Origin: Phoenix dactylifera
Lineage: Eukaryota > Streptophyta > Magnoliopsida > Arecales > Arecaceae
Assembly (NCBI RefSeq): GCF_009389715.1
Contig: NW_024067850.1
Location: forward strand, 372,001-436,000
Length of the DNA stretch: 64,000 bases
Reading direction: 5' to 3'
The notes under the pieces are model-generated. The model saw only the letters and a program-made list of their open reading frames with translations. It searched no databases and was not told the origin of the DNA. Both the position numbers and the translations under genes were made by a program. Every line of letters begins with the position of its first letter. Within the stretch, counting starts at the first letter, position 1. Shown piece by piece: positions 12,362-23,930 of the stretch.

Positions 12362-15300
12362 ATGGACGCTTCTCCCAACTGGCTCGCCTTCTCCCTCTCC
12401 CACCAACCCGCTCTCTTCGGAGCCTTCTCCGCCGCCCCTCATCACGGTCAGTCTCTCTTCCCTTCCTCACTTTTGTTCTTTAGTTAAAGGAAATCTCGAA
12501 CAGGCTCTAATGGCGTTTTTCTTTCTCTATTATTTCCCTTTACTTTTGGTTTGGCTGTAGGCGGAAAGGAGAAGATGGAGGAGGGCGGCGGCGGTGCTGG
12601 AGGTGACCAGGCGATGCATCCCGCGGAGGGGCCGAAACTAGAGGACTTTCTCGGCGGTTGTGGAGGCTTTTCCGGAGGTCATGCGGCTGCGGTAGAGACG
12701 GGTGCCAGCGGGGGTTACGACTCCGACCTCAGGAGCATGGCCGCTGGATTCCTGCAGAGTTCCATGACGGAGCGTCCGGATTCATCGGCCTCCATAACGG
12801 CGGCGGTGGCGCCAGACCAGCCAAGGAGGGCGTCGGAGACCTTCGGGCAGAGGACCTCCATCTACCGTGGTGTCACCAAGTAAGTATTACACTGAACGAG
12901 AGTAGAGCACAAGCCCAAGACGGGAAATAAGAAATCTTCTCTCTCTCTCTCCCTCACTCCCTCTCCCGGTCTTGGAATTTGAGGGGTATTTTGAGCAGGC
13001 ATCGGTGGACGGGGAGATACGAGGCGCATCTTTGGGACAACAGCTGCCGCCGGGAGGGGCAGAGCCGCAAAGGCCGCCAAGGTACGCCGCTCCGGCTGAC
13101 TTCAGCTGGCCACACCGGGCTCGGATCCTCGCCGGTGTTTCGTTTGCAGAGTCCACTGACTGAAACGTGCAATGATCTGTCATTCCGTTACCTCCTCGCC
13201 TTCATTCTCATCTCGACCCATCACCGCCGCCACCATCTACTCCTCCACCAATTTCCCGACGTCTTCTACTCCTCATCCTCCACACAGATAGACACGCGCC
13301 ATGTCGTCCTCGCCTCCCACCTTCTGAACTTTTCCGACCTTCATCTTGTGCCGTGGATCTCCAATCTGTGATCAGGCTCCCATTATTTATGTTTATATCC
13401 GGTGACATGATTCCATCTGATCGACGAAAAAAATAGAAGAGAAGAAATTAGCAAACCACACGATTTCCGTCATAACTAAGAAAGCCGTGGAAGAGGGGCC
13501 GGGAAACAATGGAAGGGAGCAACGAGGATAGGGTTATAGTAGGATCGGAAATATAAATATGTATCCGATATAGAAATATATATATTTATATTTATTTTAA
13601 ATAAATATGGATATAAATTAGATACCGAAAATATGGATATTATTTAGATAATTAAATTTTATGATCATAGAATCAAAAATATTACTATAAGTGGATGCTA
13701 AATCATGTTAATAATAAGTTAAGATGGTCATTTTTTTTAAATATATAAAGTTAAATAAAATTATATATTGAATCGGATATTTGAATACAACATGAATAGT
13801 TGTTTATTTATATTTATATTTATTTGTTTTATAATATAAATATAAATATAGATGTTGATATAAATATTAGTTGGATATTCAAATTTTTATTCCATGATCA
13901 CAGCGCGCTTTCTAATTCGAAAAAAAAAAGAAAAAAAACTTGACACGTGGTACGAATCCAGATATGTGTCGGACTCTGAGTTGAAGCACCGAGAGGATCC
14001 GAACGAGGGCCTCCCCTCCAGGACGCGCGGCCTGCGCGCTCCTTGGCTCATACCTACCCTCCATGCGCAACTTAGATTATTTACATCCAATGTTTCTAAC
14101 ATGCGCTTCCCTCATTGTCTCTTTATGCTTTGGCGCCTTCTGATTGGCTTCTGCACGTCTGTTTGCTGTTCGATAGTCTACTTAGGTGAGGCTTTCTTTC
14201 AGTGATTCATTTCATTTTTTTAAAGAAAAAAAGAGAAAAAATATATAAAAACCAGAACCTAATTATTCACTATTTTTTTGAAATGGAAAAAATAGGCGGC
14301 TACGATCAGGAGGAGAAGGCGGCGAGGGCGTACGATTTAGCGGCGCTCAAGTACTGGGGTCCCAATGCCACGACCAACTTCCCGGTGAGTGATGGCACCA
14401 CCTCCGCCTCAAGGGCAAAATGGGATTTTTTGGCTCAAAATACCTCATTGTACTCTTCGTATCGTAGGTGTCTAACTACGAGAAGGAGATGGAAGAGATG
14501 AAGAATAGGACACGTCAGGAGTTCGTGGCATCCCTCAGAAGGTGTCCTCTTCACGTGACAGTCGCGCATTGCATGCACGTATATATGTAGTGTTGACGTT
14601 GGGTTTCTATCTCATTTTATCTTCATGTGTTAATTTACAGGAAGAGTAGTGGGTTCTCTAGAGGAGCCTCCATATATAGAGGAGTCACTAGGTTAGTCGA
14701 ATTATCTTTTTTCTTAAGTGGATTGGAATTTATAAATCCTGTTAAATTTAAGTGCTATGTTGATTAAGTTATATTTTCTTGCTTGCATGGAGAATACTTC
14801 AGACACCACCAGCATGGCCGATGGCAGGCAAGAATTGGGAGAATAGCTGGAAATAAAGATCTATATTTAGGAACTTTTAGTAAGTGTCTAAACTTTGAAC
14901 TATTTCGTTATGAGTTACACCAGCATTTTGGCTTATTAACTCAATTGTATTGGATATTTTTCTTTTTTCTTTTTTATTTTGCTGCGTCTCTCTTTCGTTT
15001 TCTTCTAAATGAAAGTGAATGGGCTCTGTTTAATCTGAAAGAAACGAAAAGAAAAAGAAAAGAAAAACATTTGTAACGGATGGTTTGATTATTATTAGGT
15101 ACACAAGAGGAAGCTGCAGAGGCTTATGACGTTGCGGCAATCAAGCTCCGGGGGCTCAATGCGGTGACAAACTTCGACATGAGTCGCTATGACGTTGAGA
15201 GCATCCTGAACAGCGACCTCCCCATTGGTGGGGTATCTAACAGGACCTTCCAGACCTCGGATTCATCATCGGCATCCTCGGAATCCAATGCCAGGCATCA

Positions 15301-15721
15301 AATTGGTGGGGAGGATTCCATTACCCTGGCCTCATCAGAACGGGGCCAGGACAAGTGCTCTTTACTAGCTCTGCAGCAGCAGCAGCAACAGCAACAGAGA
15401 AATCTGACGTCGGGTTTTGAAGCGTTTGGTTCTGGTGTTAATGTGGATTTCTCTGCTGCTGCTTATGTTGGTGGTATTGGTCAAGGGAGAGTGGGGACCG
15501 TTGGGTGGAACGGTCGGATGGTTCAACAGCAAGAGCAAAGCCAGAGCAGGAGTTGTTCTTCAGTACCTTGTGCTACTCCTATCACCATGGTGGTGGGCTA
15601 CGAGGGTTCCGGTTACCGGGGGAGGGAGGGGGGGAGCTGGGTCACGCCACCTTACTACTACCAACAGGGTGCAAAGCCTACAGTCGCAGCCTTGCATGCA
15701 GCCCTTTATCGGATGGAATGA
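12362..15721 (+). CDS. AIL: AINTEGUMENTA-like (AIL/PLETHORA) AP2 transcription factor
   Basis: Nine exons: 12362-12446, 12561-12879, 12999-13081, 14177-14185, 14296-14384, 14468-14541, 14641-14691, 14803-14879 and 15099-15721. They total 1410 nt, 469 aa, and every junction is in phase. The protein opens with the euANT motif NWLAFSLS, has PKLEDFLGG near residue 45, then two AP2 DNA-binding domains: R1 about 128-195 ([19 protein letters not shown], with the euANT insertion [12 protein letters not shown]) and R2 about 230-292 ([26 protein letters not shown]). The C-terminus has an eight-Gln run and Ser/Gly-rich text typical of activation regions. AIL/PLT proteins are nuclear regulators of meristems, root initiation and embryogenesis. 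The linker and PKLEDFLGG suggest the AIL5/CRL5 group rather than ANT itself, but this is a judgement by eye. R1 has Lys where most relatives have Arg (VTK). At 469 aa it is shorter than many AIL5 proteins. Confidence 0.93.
13540..13880. repeat. AT-rich insertion-like block in AIL intron
   Basis: Very AT-rich text built on ATATAAATAT and TCGGATAT words. GTATCCGATATAG occurs near the left side and ATCGGATATTTG near the right, so inverted relationships are likely, as in a MITE. It lies in the intron between exon 3 and the microexon. No exact terminal repeats could be fixed. Confidence 0.35.
14177..14185 (+). CDS. AIL: Nine-nucleotide microexon of the AIL gene
   Basis: TCTACTTAG, flanked by CGATAG and GTGAGG, supplies the VYLG that links the AP2-R1 insertion (GRQ) to [14 protein letters not shown] in the next exon. 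Without it the frame breaks and the beta-strand of AP2-R1 is lost. A 9-nt microexon at this place is a known trait of the AP2/ANT family. It is the only fitting match I found in the 1.2 kb between exons 3 and 5. Confidence 0.9.
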   Translation, partial: ST

Positions 15722-15803
15722 TGTCCTTTATGTCATGCAATGATGTCAATGTGTGGGATAATGAGGGAACACTGCATGAGCATGCAGAAAGAAAAAGAAA
15801 CGC

Positions 15804-15804
<1 letters not shown>

Positions 15805-15842
<38 letters not shown>
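15805..15842. repeat. (GA)n microsatellite in the AIL 3' UTR
   Basis: About 19 AG units some 85 bp after the AIL stop codon. Confidence 0.85.
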
Positions 15843-15846
<4 letters not shown>

Positions 15847-16299
15847 TTGAACTGACAAGGACAGAAAGGAATAGGCAGACTTGTGGTGGACTAACATGAA
15901 GTCTAAAGTTTTGCTCATGGTCATGTTCCTTTGCTTTGTGCCATTCCTTTCCTGACATGATTCTATACCATCATCATCAGCTTAGTATCGACACGAGACG
16001 TTTAATTATGTCTTTTCCTTTTGGCCAAGTTATGCTTAGCTTCTATTCAGCGACTGAGAAAAGCCCATCTAAGATTTCTTGTATGTTTTTAAATTACTGA
16101 TATTTGAAACTCTTTCAATTCTCTGGTGAATGCATTAAAAAAGTTGATACAGTACTGTTGGTTGAGGTTATCTCAACGTCTGTGGGCACGTCATGGTGCA
16201 CACGAAGGTTTCATGCTAAAAGGATTCTTTTGACTCGAATGCATGCTCACTGCTTCTCTCCTCTTCAAAGAATCATCCCTCGTCACTCTATCCCCTCCT

Positions 16300-16500
16300 C
16301 GTGACCATCATAACGACTGTCATCACTCTTATCACCACCACCATCATAGTCATCACTACCACCAATATCAGCACGACCATCATAGCCATAGCACCTATCA
16401 CCACGATCAACTATACCACTAGGACCACCAATATCAACACAACCACTGCTATTACCACACCCATCATCACCATAACCTCAACACTATTGGCACCTCACCG
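16300..16500. repeat. Degenerate ACC/ATC trinucleotide tract
   Basis: About 200 bp of ATCATCACC-like triplets with drift. Any reading frame gives Thr/Ile/His runs, so the open frame across it is a composition artefact. Confidence 0.7.
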
Positions 16501-17480
16501 AGCGAAACCCTATTCCCTATCTCTTTACAAGCCCAATTGACTACCACTTGCATCTTGCCTCATGCCAACGACCCCAAGTGTATATAAGGCTTAGCTTTGC
16601 TTGGTTGTGCTTTTACTTTAGCAAAATGGCAGACAATCCAACACTCTTTTTGTCAAAAGGAAGAAATGGGAAAAAAGAACAATAAGGATATATGTGAGAG
16701 AACTATCATAAGAGAAATACAACAAGAAACTCACCCAGGTTAGACAAATGTATCACTACCCTAGAATGGGCTTGTAACCGCTCTCATTATACTAGCAAAC
16801 AGCCCCTTCTTAATTACAAATAGAACCAAAATAAAATACAATCACCAAGGATGAAAACAAAGGTTCTAAGCTGCATCCAGGTTTAAGTTGTATCTTTCAC
16901 TCAAAAGAAATGTTGATCTTCCTTCGCAACATCGACCATTAGATCGTGCTCTGCACAAACCTCTAAGCACTTCGAACTCTTTCATTCATAGGCCTTTACA
17001 GATCTCGGAGTGACCATTGCATGATCCAATGGTAGATTCGTGCGAAAAAAAGATGAATCCTTCTTTTGTGCGAAAGATACAACCACCATGTCGACTCCAT
17101 CCATCTATACGTTCACAAAACTATAAAGCTCTCGACTCTCCAAGTAAATATAAAAAGCCCATTAATCAAACACCTCTACACCTCTAATATTATAGTTGCT
17201 ACTAGCGTAAGTAGTAAGAAGCTATTCTGAGAGCAAGGGGTGCAATTGAGGCGAGCCAAGTTAAGAAGCTAGAGGCTTGAGCTTGACTTGATTCAAAATA
17301 CTCCGACTTGAAACTTAAATCAAGATCGATCAAGCCTTAATATCCAAGCTTAAACTCAACTTGATCAAGAAAAACGATACTCGAAATCGACTAGATTTGA
17401 CTCGACTCGAATATCAACCGAGTTATACTTGAGCTCGAGTTCAAGCATGAATTCGAGCCTTAGTCATAATAAAAAATATG

Positions 17481-17483
<3 letters not shown>

Positions 17484-17551
<68 letters not shown>
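17484..17551. repeat. (AT)n microsatellite
   Basis: Over 30 uninterrupted AT units. Confidence 0.9.
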
Positions 17552-17555
<4 letters not shown>

Positions 17556-18659
17556 TAGCTTTTGAGCTAAGTATTTTTGCTACTTAAGCCCAATAATAAT
17601 TGAGTCTAGTCAGGTCGAGCTTGGACTTGAGCCAAGATCATGCACCACGTGCCTCAATGACTAAGATGATGCACCTGATCATCATTAGTGTTGCGACACA
17701 AACCGCTACGTGCTTTCTCTTCCTCTTCTTGGCTGGCAACTTGGTTTTTTAATTCTTCTTTACTTCTCTATATCTAGATAAAGATCAGTACCTTCTAGCC
17801 GAAGGTTGAGAAACTTGCCAAATGGCGCCCTTTTTTTTTTGGTAAAATAGGGAGCAAACTGCTGCATTCATATATAAGAATAGCAATTACATGCAGCACC
17901 ATTAATACAGAAACCAATCCCAAAGAAAATAGAATTACCAACGTACATCGATATAGAAAACTATAGTTCCCAACCTGGAGAATATAACCAAACATGATTA
18001 CTGTACAGGAAACAAGAATCCTGTTGAGAAGTGAAATGTTAACACGGTAGAGCAGAAGCCTAACACCAGAGGAGCCTCTACAGTAGACATGATAGAAATC
18101 AGGCTACAAGCTAAGAGCCGAGCTAGCTATAGAAGAAACCATATGGTATGCTGGGAGTTGATTGAAATGATAACTTAGCCTCTGAAACAAAAACAATCCC
18201 TTATAGGATGTGTTGGCCGAAGTCCTGTGCTGACAAAGTAGCTAGGTTGTAGATGCTGTATTGAATGATAGAGCAATGGAAGATTTCACTTGAGAACAAA
18301 ACAATTATGAGTGAGGTTGTGAGTACATGGTCATCCCAGGCCATTAGATAGTCGATAAGAGGAAACACATCTAGTCTCTTGAACAGCTCCAGAGTGCAAA
18401 AAAGTATTAATGTTGATAACGGACAGATGTGATGAACTAAAATAAGTGTCAAACTGAAGTGAAAAAGCCACAGAATATTTGAACGAGTTCAAGAAGAGCA
18501 ATAGGTGTCCATAGCATACGCACCAGCCGGCCTGCAACATCCTGACACTCATTATGAGTCACCTGACCAATAGGAACATAAGAGTAGCTGTCAAAGATTA
18601 GAAAAGCATCAGATGATGAGTGATAGTTAAGGTCAGCATCCATCATCTGTTCCAAAGAT

Positions 18660-19150
18660 GGTGCACACTTCTATGGTCATCAATTAAAACAACAAATAAA
18701 TCTGCAGGTAGTTCATTAGAGAAATTAAAGTTGACATCTCCTGATCAGGCTGACTATGACAGAAAGCCAGCAGCTTGATTGGCTTTGCGGTAAATGTGAG
18801 ACACCAAAAACCGGTGTAGTTGATTTCCAGTGCCAAATGTCATTTATTAGAGGGAAATAGTGACACCTACATAATGACGAAGGATTGGTTATCCATTTGT
18901 TAACAGTTAGGAAATCTCCTTCCAACCAAAGGTGCTGTGCCTGCAATTCAACGACGACAACATAAAGACCTATCCAAGTGGCTGTGAGCTCAGCTTGAGA
19001 AACTGAGGATAGAAGTAGTTGTCTACCCCCAGCTTTAATAACCCGATCTGTATAATTTTGAATAACATACCCAGCTGCAGCTTTGGATTCTGTTATGGCA
19101 GCATCAAGATTAGTTTTGAAAACTCCCAAGGGAGGGGACAGCCACGACAC
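18660..19150 (-). pseudogene. LINE RNase H domain remnant
   Basis: Starts with PPLGVFKTNLDAA, matching the 'P..G..K.N.DAA' opening of plant LINE RNase H (RVT_3 type). AGYVIQNY, QAELTATWIGLY and LWLEGDFLTV follow in place of the usual catalytic-region signatures. After a frame change the DNA reads IYRKANQAAGFLS, the usual end of this domain. Frame changes and stops show decay. Confidence 0.75.
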
Positions 19151-19491
19151 TAAGATGTTGTTTGAGTTAGTAAATAAATGCTGAGCACCAACCCTAGTAC
19201 GTTATTATGCTACTGAACAGGGGGAACTATAAAACAAGAGGTCTTTCTACACAGTTGAGTGGGATAAGGAGTCTGCTGGAAGATTCTTTCATTACAGGCC
19301 ACCCAAATCAGCCACGCAACACAAGCAAACAAGGCTCTCGTTTCTGCCTTTACCTGGACGATAGAGATATACTCTATTGACGCCGGCAAAGGCTGAGGAA
19401 GAAAGCCATGCCTGCGTATGCATTGTTGTTAACCCCAGCAAGTAGGTATAAAGGAATACCGAATAATCACATGTTCTGAATCTTCTACCGC

Positions 19492-20016
19492 TTATTCACA
19501 AAGGTCACAATAGAAACATCCTTCATTTATGATACCTCTGCTATGCTGAAGTTTTTTGGCAAGGCAATATAACAGTCTGCACCAAAAGATTTTTACCCTC
19601 ATTGGTATATTCAATTTCCAAATCCATCTGAAATTGTATGGAGTTATAGCTGGTACATAAGGCTTAACCAATCCATACATGTCTTTAATAGTGACTTGAT
19701 TAAGCCTACTAGTTCCCCAACAAAGCTGATTAGACCAGTTTCCTTGCGCAAGGGGAAGGCAACAAATCTGGTTCATCATCTCAGCTGAAAACAGGAGGCC
19801 AACAATTTCCGATTCAATGAGATTTTGCACATCCATATCCATGTTGCAATGTTCAACATTTAATGGAGTAGGCCACATCAAGAGAAGAGTGATGGATAGC
19901 CATGGGTCTTTGAGGATATTTATACTCAAGCCCGTCCCAATGTTCCATATAAAATGAAGGACCGTACTCTCCTCCAAATAGGGGAGCACCTTCGTAATTT
20001 CCAATAATTGTACCAA
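19492..20016 (-). pseudogene. LINE zf-RVT region remnant
   Basis: The protein contains FRWIWKLNIPMRVKIFWCRL followed by a C-rich end (GCFYCDLCE). This is the pattern 'W.WIWK...P.RVK.F.WR...C..C' of the zinc-binding region between reverse transcriptase and RNase H in plant LINEs. The 5' neighbouring text (FIWNIGTGLSINILKDPWL) also fits. The frame is open for about 170 codons only. Confidence 0.75.
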
Positions 20017-20399
20017 GTGCCCATAAAATAATTCTTAGCATACACAAATTTGGCCCATAATGAATTGGGGCTGAGAGTGCCTTGCGCTGCAAGCTCACGG
20101 AGGAAGGCTTTGCATCTATTAGTTAGATTGACCCCCAGCCCCAGCCCCACCCCCACCCCCCAGGCTTTGCATCTAGTAGTTAGATTGACAATGCTGAGTC
20201 TCACCGTCCCCCACGCACAAGAAAGCCCGGAATTCCCTATCCAATTTAGCAAGAAATGCCAAAGGTACTATAACCGGAGATATACAATATAACGGAATCG
20301 AGGACAGCGCAAACCAAACAAGAGTTGCTTTTCCCGCAAGAGATAGAGCCTTCCACTTTCAGTTCCCAATCCTAGCCATCACCTTTTTCAATAGAAATT

Positions 20400-21354
20400 G
20401 AAATCCGAAGTGGACAGTTGCATACCTGATAAAGAAACTCCGAGGTACTTCCAAATGCTCCTCCATTCTGTCACATAAAAGAGTCCCTTGATTTGAGATT
20501 TAAGTACACCAAGAGTTGAAGGGATAAAGATCATATGGAATTTATTACATTAATAATTTGGCCAGAGAGAGAGAGAGAGCAATAAGCATCTATGAGTGAA
20601 AATAAATATATACTATCCCCGATAGTTGCCCTTGTAATCAGCAAGTAGTCATCTATAAAATAGTAGGCCCTTCCCGCATCGACTGGTAAGCCCTAAACAT
20701 TTGGTGTTGAACGATGAAATATAAAAATTCGAAAAAGATCTCAGAACACTTTACGAACAAGTATGGTGATAATGGATAATCCCATTTAAGACGTTGGGTT
20801 GGAGAAAACTAAGAAGTAGGCACCTCATTTATCGATAAAGCAAAGGTGGAGTTAAGCATGGATGCCTTCACCTGAATAAATTTGGAATGAAGCCCAAATT
20901 GGGCAAGCAACTTAAATAAAAAAAAGCCAATGGACACGATCATAGGTTTTTTACTTATCTAATTTTAACATCATCAAGCTCTGTGAGGATGAGGCCCATA
21001 ATAATGAGTGCATCAACTCCTGACTAAGAAGAATTTGGGTAGTGGTGTTCTAACCATGAGTGAAAGCTCCTTGCTTCGAGGAAATAATGTTAGAATAGGC
21101 TTGAGTCTATTTACTAATATTTTGACCATTATTTTATATATGGTATTACACATGCTTATTGGTCTATAGTCCTCAATTCCTTCAGGGTTGCTCTTCTTAG
21201 GTACTAAGGTGATGTATGTTCTTTTTGAAGCATTAGGTATTTCGACAACTCTGAAAAAAATTTGAACAGATTGAATGACCTCCTTTCTAATGATATGCTG
21301 GAATTCAAAAAGGTTAGAAAAACTATCCAGCCTATGTGCTCTATCAGGATGCAT
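20400..21354 (-). pseudogene. LINE reverse transcriptase remnant
   Basis: The frame at 21354-21013 has YITLVPKKSNPEGIEDYRPI followed by SMCNTIYKIMVKILVNRLKP, the standard N-terminal block of LINE reverse transcriptases. Farther along, with frame changes, the catalytic-site equivalent reads YFIDDYLLI at about 20667-20632, so the two Asp are kept. Stops and frameshifts between these motifs prevent a full enzyme. Confidence 0.82.
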
Positions 21355-21357
21355 TCT

Positions 21358-21960
21358 CTAAATAACTTTGACAATTTCTTCTTCTTCTACATGCCTAATA
21401 AAGGTTGCAATATGCTCATTGGTGATCTCTAGCATAACCATAGGTAAGTCAAGTTCATGCTGCACGGAATGTTCGGACCATCTTTGTTGAAAATGATCTA
21501 GCAGCATTTGACTAATCTGAGTTTGGTCCTCTACTATTTTCCTTTGGCTCATCCATAGTCTCGCAATTTTATTCTGCTTTCTTCTAATAGTTGTTGATTT
21601 ATGAAAGAACTTAGTGCTAGCATCTCCATTCTTTAATCATATGATTCTGACCTTTTGTCTTTAGAACATTTCCTGCATTTGAAGGTTTCGATGATAGGCT
21701 CTTAGAAGGGATATGAGGTGCATGTGTTGTTGTTCAATGAGACCACCCTGTTGAGCTTCCATTATCTGTAACAAATGTATCTCCTCATATAACTGATGTC
21801 TCTTTTTAAATAAATTACCTAGACTTCTCTTTCGATGCTCAATAGCTTGTTTTGTGTTCTGAAGGAGCCTAGTCAACTTGACTCCTGATGAATGATGACC
21901 CTCATAATGCCAAACCTGTTTATTAAGCTCCTGAATGCCTTCATAGAATAGCCAAAACTT
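21358..21960 (-). pseudogene. LINE endonuclease-RT linker remnant
   Basis: Two short frames, 21876-21661 (MTRLLQNTKQAIEHRKRSLG) and 21552-21358 (QISQMLLDHFQQRWSE, then NEHIATFIRHVEEEEI). Their content and position match the helical spacer between endonuclease and RT in plant LINEs, where 'F...W......' precedes the RT core. Confidence 0.6.
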
Positions 21961-22029
21961 TTCAAATCTAAAAGATATTGGCCCTCTAGGTGTTTCCCTA
22001 ATTGCATATAGTAGTATAAGGGAGCGATC

Positions 22030-22294
22030 AGAGACATATCTAGTTAGATGACTAAGACATGATTTAAGAAAGAGATCAATCTAAGTATCAGAAGCAAAGG
22101 TCCTATCCAACCTTTCCTAGACCCGAGAAAGACCCAAATGGCTATTGCACCAAGTGTAATTTGGTCCTTGATGGCCCAAGTCTTTAAGGCCGGTTTGCTA
22201 GAGGAAGATACAAACTTCACGAACTTTTCTATTAATTTTACAAGGTCTACCCCATTTCTTATCTTCAAAGAAAGTAATGCAATTGAAATCACCA
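22030..22294 (-). pseudogene. LINE endonuclease, C-terminal half
   Basis: Read on the minus strand with frame changes, the text gives GDFNCITFFEDKKWG at the insertion junction, then LKDLGHQGPNYTWCN and RLDRTFAS. These are the endonuclease signatures 'GDFN', 'L.DLG..G..YTW.N' and 'RLDR'. The N-terminal half lies at 26929-27250 beyond the CACTA element. Confidence 0.78.
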
Positions 22295-22349
22295 CACTAC
22301 AAGAAAATACACTTTCAGCGACCACTTTCGGCGACTCCATGAATCGTGG

Positions 22350-22770
22350 TCGCGGCAAATAAGGCTATTTGCGACCAACATCCTTATTAGTTACTGAATG
22401 GTTATCCTACACCGACGAAATGGATATTTGGTCGCGGAAAAGCAAAACCAAGTTGGCGGGGTGGAGGTAAACGTTTGGCGACTAACGTTTCGTCGCGGAT
22501 AATAAGGCTATCTGCGACCACCATCCTTGTTAGTTACGGAATAATTATCCTACACCGACGAACTGCATATTTGGTCGCGGAAAAGCAAAACCAAGTTGGC
22601 GGGTGGCGGTAAAACTTTGGGCGACTAACGTTTGGTCACGGAAAAGAAGGCTATCGGCGACTAACATCCTTGTTAGTGACGGAATAAATATCCTACACCG
22701 ACGAAATGCATATTTAGTCGCGGAAAAGCAATACTAAGTTGGCACGAGTCCAATATTTCGCGCGGGCTGG
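22350..22770. repeat. CACTA subterminal tandem repeats, 143-bp period
   Basis: CCTACACCGACGAA followed by ATATTTGGTCGCGGAAAAGC occurs at 22406, 22549 and 22692, exactly 143 bp apart, with a decayed further copy at about 23150-23300. The units carry several GGCGACTAA/GTCGCGG words in both orientations. In CACTA elements such subterminal arrays are transposase-binding sites. Confidence 0.8.
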
Positions 22771-23492
22771 AGGAAAAACTAACGATGTTGTGCTAGCCCC
22801 TGTAAAATGCTAATTTCTAAGTTCAAAAAAAGAAAAAACTACTTATTTTCAAATGGTGCCATTTGACATCTTAATTCACTTAGGAATGCATATTCTTGTC
22901 TCTTCGGCTAAATCTCAATCCCACAACTTTTCTTCATACTTAAATTCTTTTTTTTATTATTATTATAATATAATTTTAAAAGCTCGAGCTCGATGCTTGA
23001 CTCCTTATCAAATAAATATATGGATCGACAGGATACGCGACATGAGGACGTGGCAGGAACGAAAATTCGCTTAAAAATATATAGAATTTTTGGACATCCT
23101 ACGGGCAGGATCGAAAATCCGCTCCGAAATAAATTTGCACGCATCCTTTTTAGTTACTGAATGATTGTTTTACATCAATTAAATGCATATTTGATCGTAG
23201 AAAATCAAAATCAAGTTGGCGCGAGTCCAGTATTTCGCGCGGGCTGGAGGTAAAAGTTTTAGCGACTAAATTTTGGTTCCTAAAGGTTCATATGTAGCGA
23301 CTAAACCAATTTAGTCGCGAAAAGTATGAATGCAGGGAAACCAAATAAAAAAAAACCTAATTCCCTATTTTTCTCCTTTTCACCCGCACGTCGCCTTCAT
23401 CCCGCCTTCACCCCGCCTTCACCCTTTCGCCCGTTCGGTCATCCCTTCGGCGTCGGCGTCCCAAGGTACGTTCTCTTCTCGATTTTAATTTA

Positions 23493-23930
23493 GCAGAGGC
23501 CGGGAGGGAGAGGGAGAGGGAGAGGGAGAGGGAGAGGTGGCCGGAGGTCGTCGGGAAATTAGGAGGCCAGCCGGGAGAGGATTGATAAGCTGGGAGAGAA
23601 ACAGAGGCCGGGAGGGAGAGGGAGAGGGAGAGGTGGCCGGGGGTCGTCGGGGGTCGTCGGGAACCAGTGGAGGCGAGCCGGGAGAAGAAGAAACCCTTTT
23701 ATTTTGCAGAGGCCGGGAGGGAGAGGGAGAGGGAGAGGGAGCGGTGGCCGGGGGTCCTCGGGGGTTCTCCTCCTTCGCCGCCGCCGCCGCCACCGGGGAA
23801 TTTGGAGGCGAGGCGAGAGAAGAAGAAACCGACGAGGGCTTCTCCTCCTTCGCCGCCGCCGCATCCACCGCGGAGGGCTTCTCCTCCTTCGCCGCCGCCG
23901 CCGCCACCGGGGAGGAGATTTGGGGCTAGG
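23493..23930. repeat. GA-rich and GCC-rich tandem repeats in the CACTA leader
   Basis: CAGAGGCCGGGAGGGAGAGG recurs at 23493, 23602 and 23707 (about 105-109 bp apart). Next come three copies of TTCTCCTCCTTCGCCGCCG at about 23765, 23837 and 23876. All six frames read Gly/Arg/Glu- or Ala/Pro-rich low complexity, so the long open frames here are not taken as genes. The block may be the 5' leader of the transposon gene. Confidence 0.7.

Larger units (their letters stand above)
15843..17830. other. Intergenic region downstream of AIL
   Basis: No gene recognised. It holds a degenerate ACC/ATC tract (16300-16500), a segment at about 17250-17470 full of CTTGA/TCGAG words that often occur in decayed plant repeats, and an (AT)n microsatellite. 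Confidence 0.5.
17831..22294 (-). mobile_element. LINE retrotransposon, 3' part (decayed)
   Basis: Minus-strand L1-type plant LINE. Reading from high to low coordinates it carries the second half of the endonuclease (22294-22030), a linker, the reverse transcriptase (21354 to about 20400), the zinc-binding zf-RVT region (19720-19492) and an RNase H domain (19150 to about 18660). A T run at about 17831-17841, poly(A) on the element's strand, is the likely 3' tail. Several stops and frameshifts make it inactive. The 5' part resumes at 26929, after the CACTA insertion. I found no target duplication for the LINE itself. Confidence 0.8.

Noticed and set aside
16301-16540. Thr/Ile-rich open frame
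   Set aside because: Pure translation of a degenerate ACC/ATC tract.
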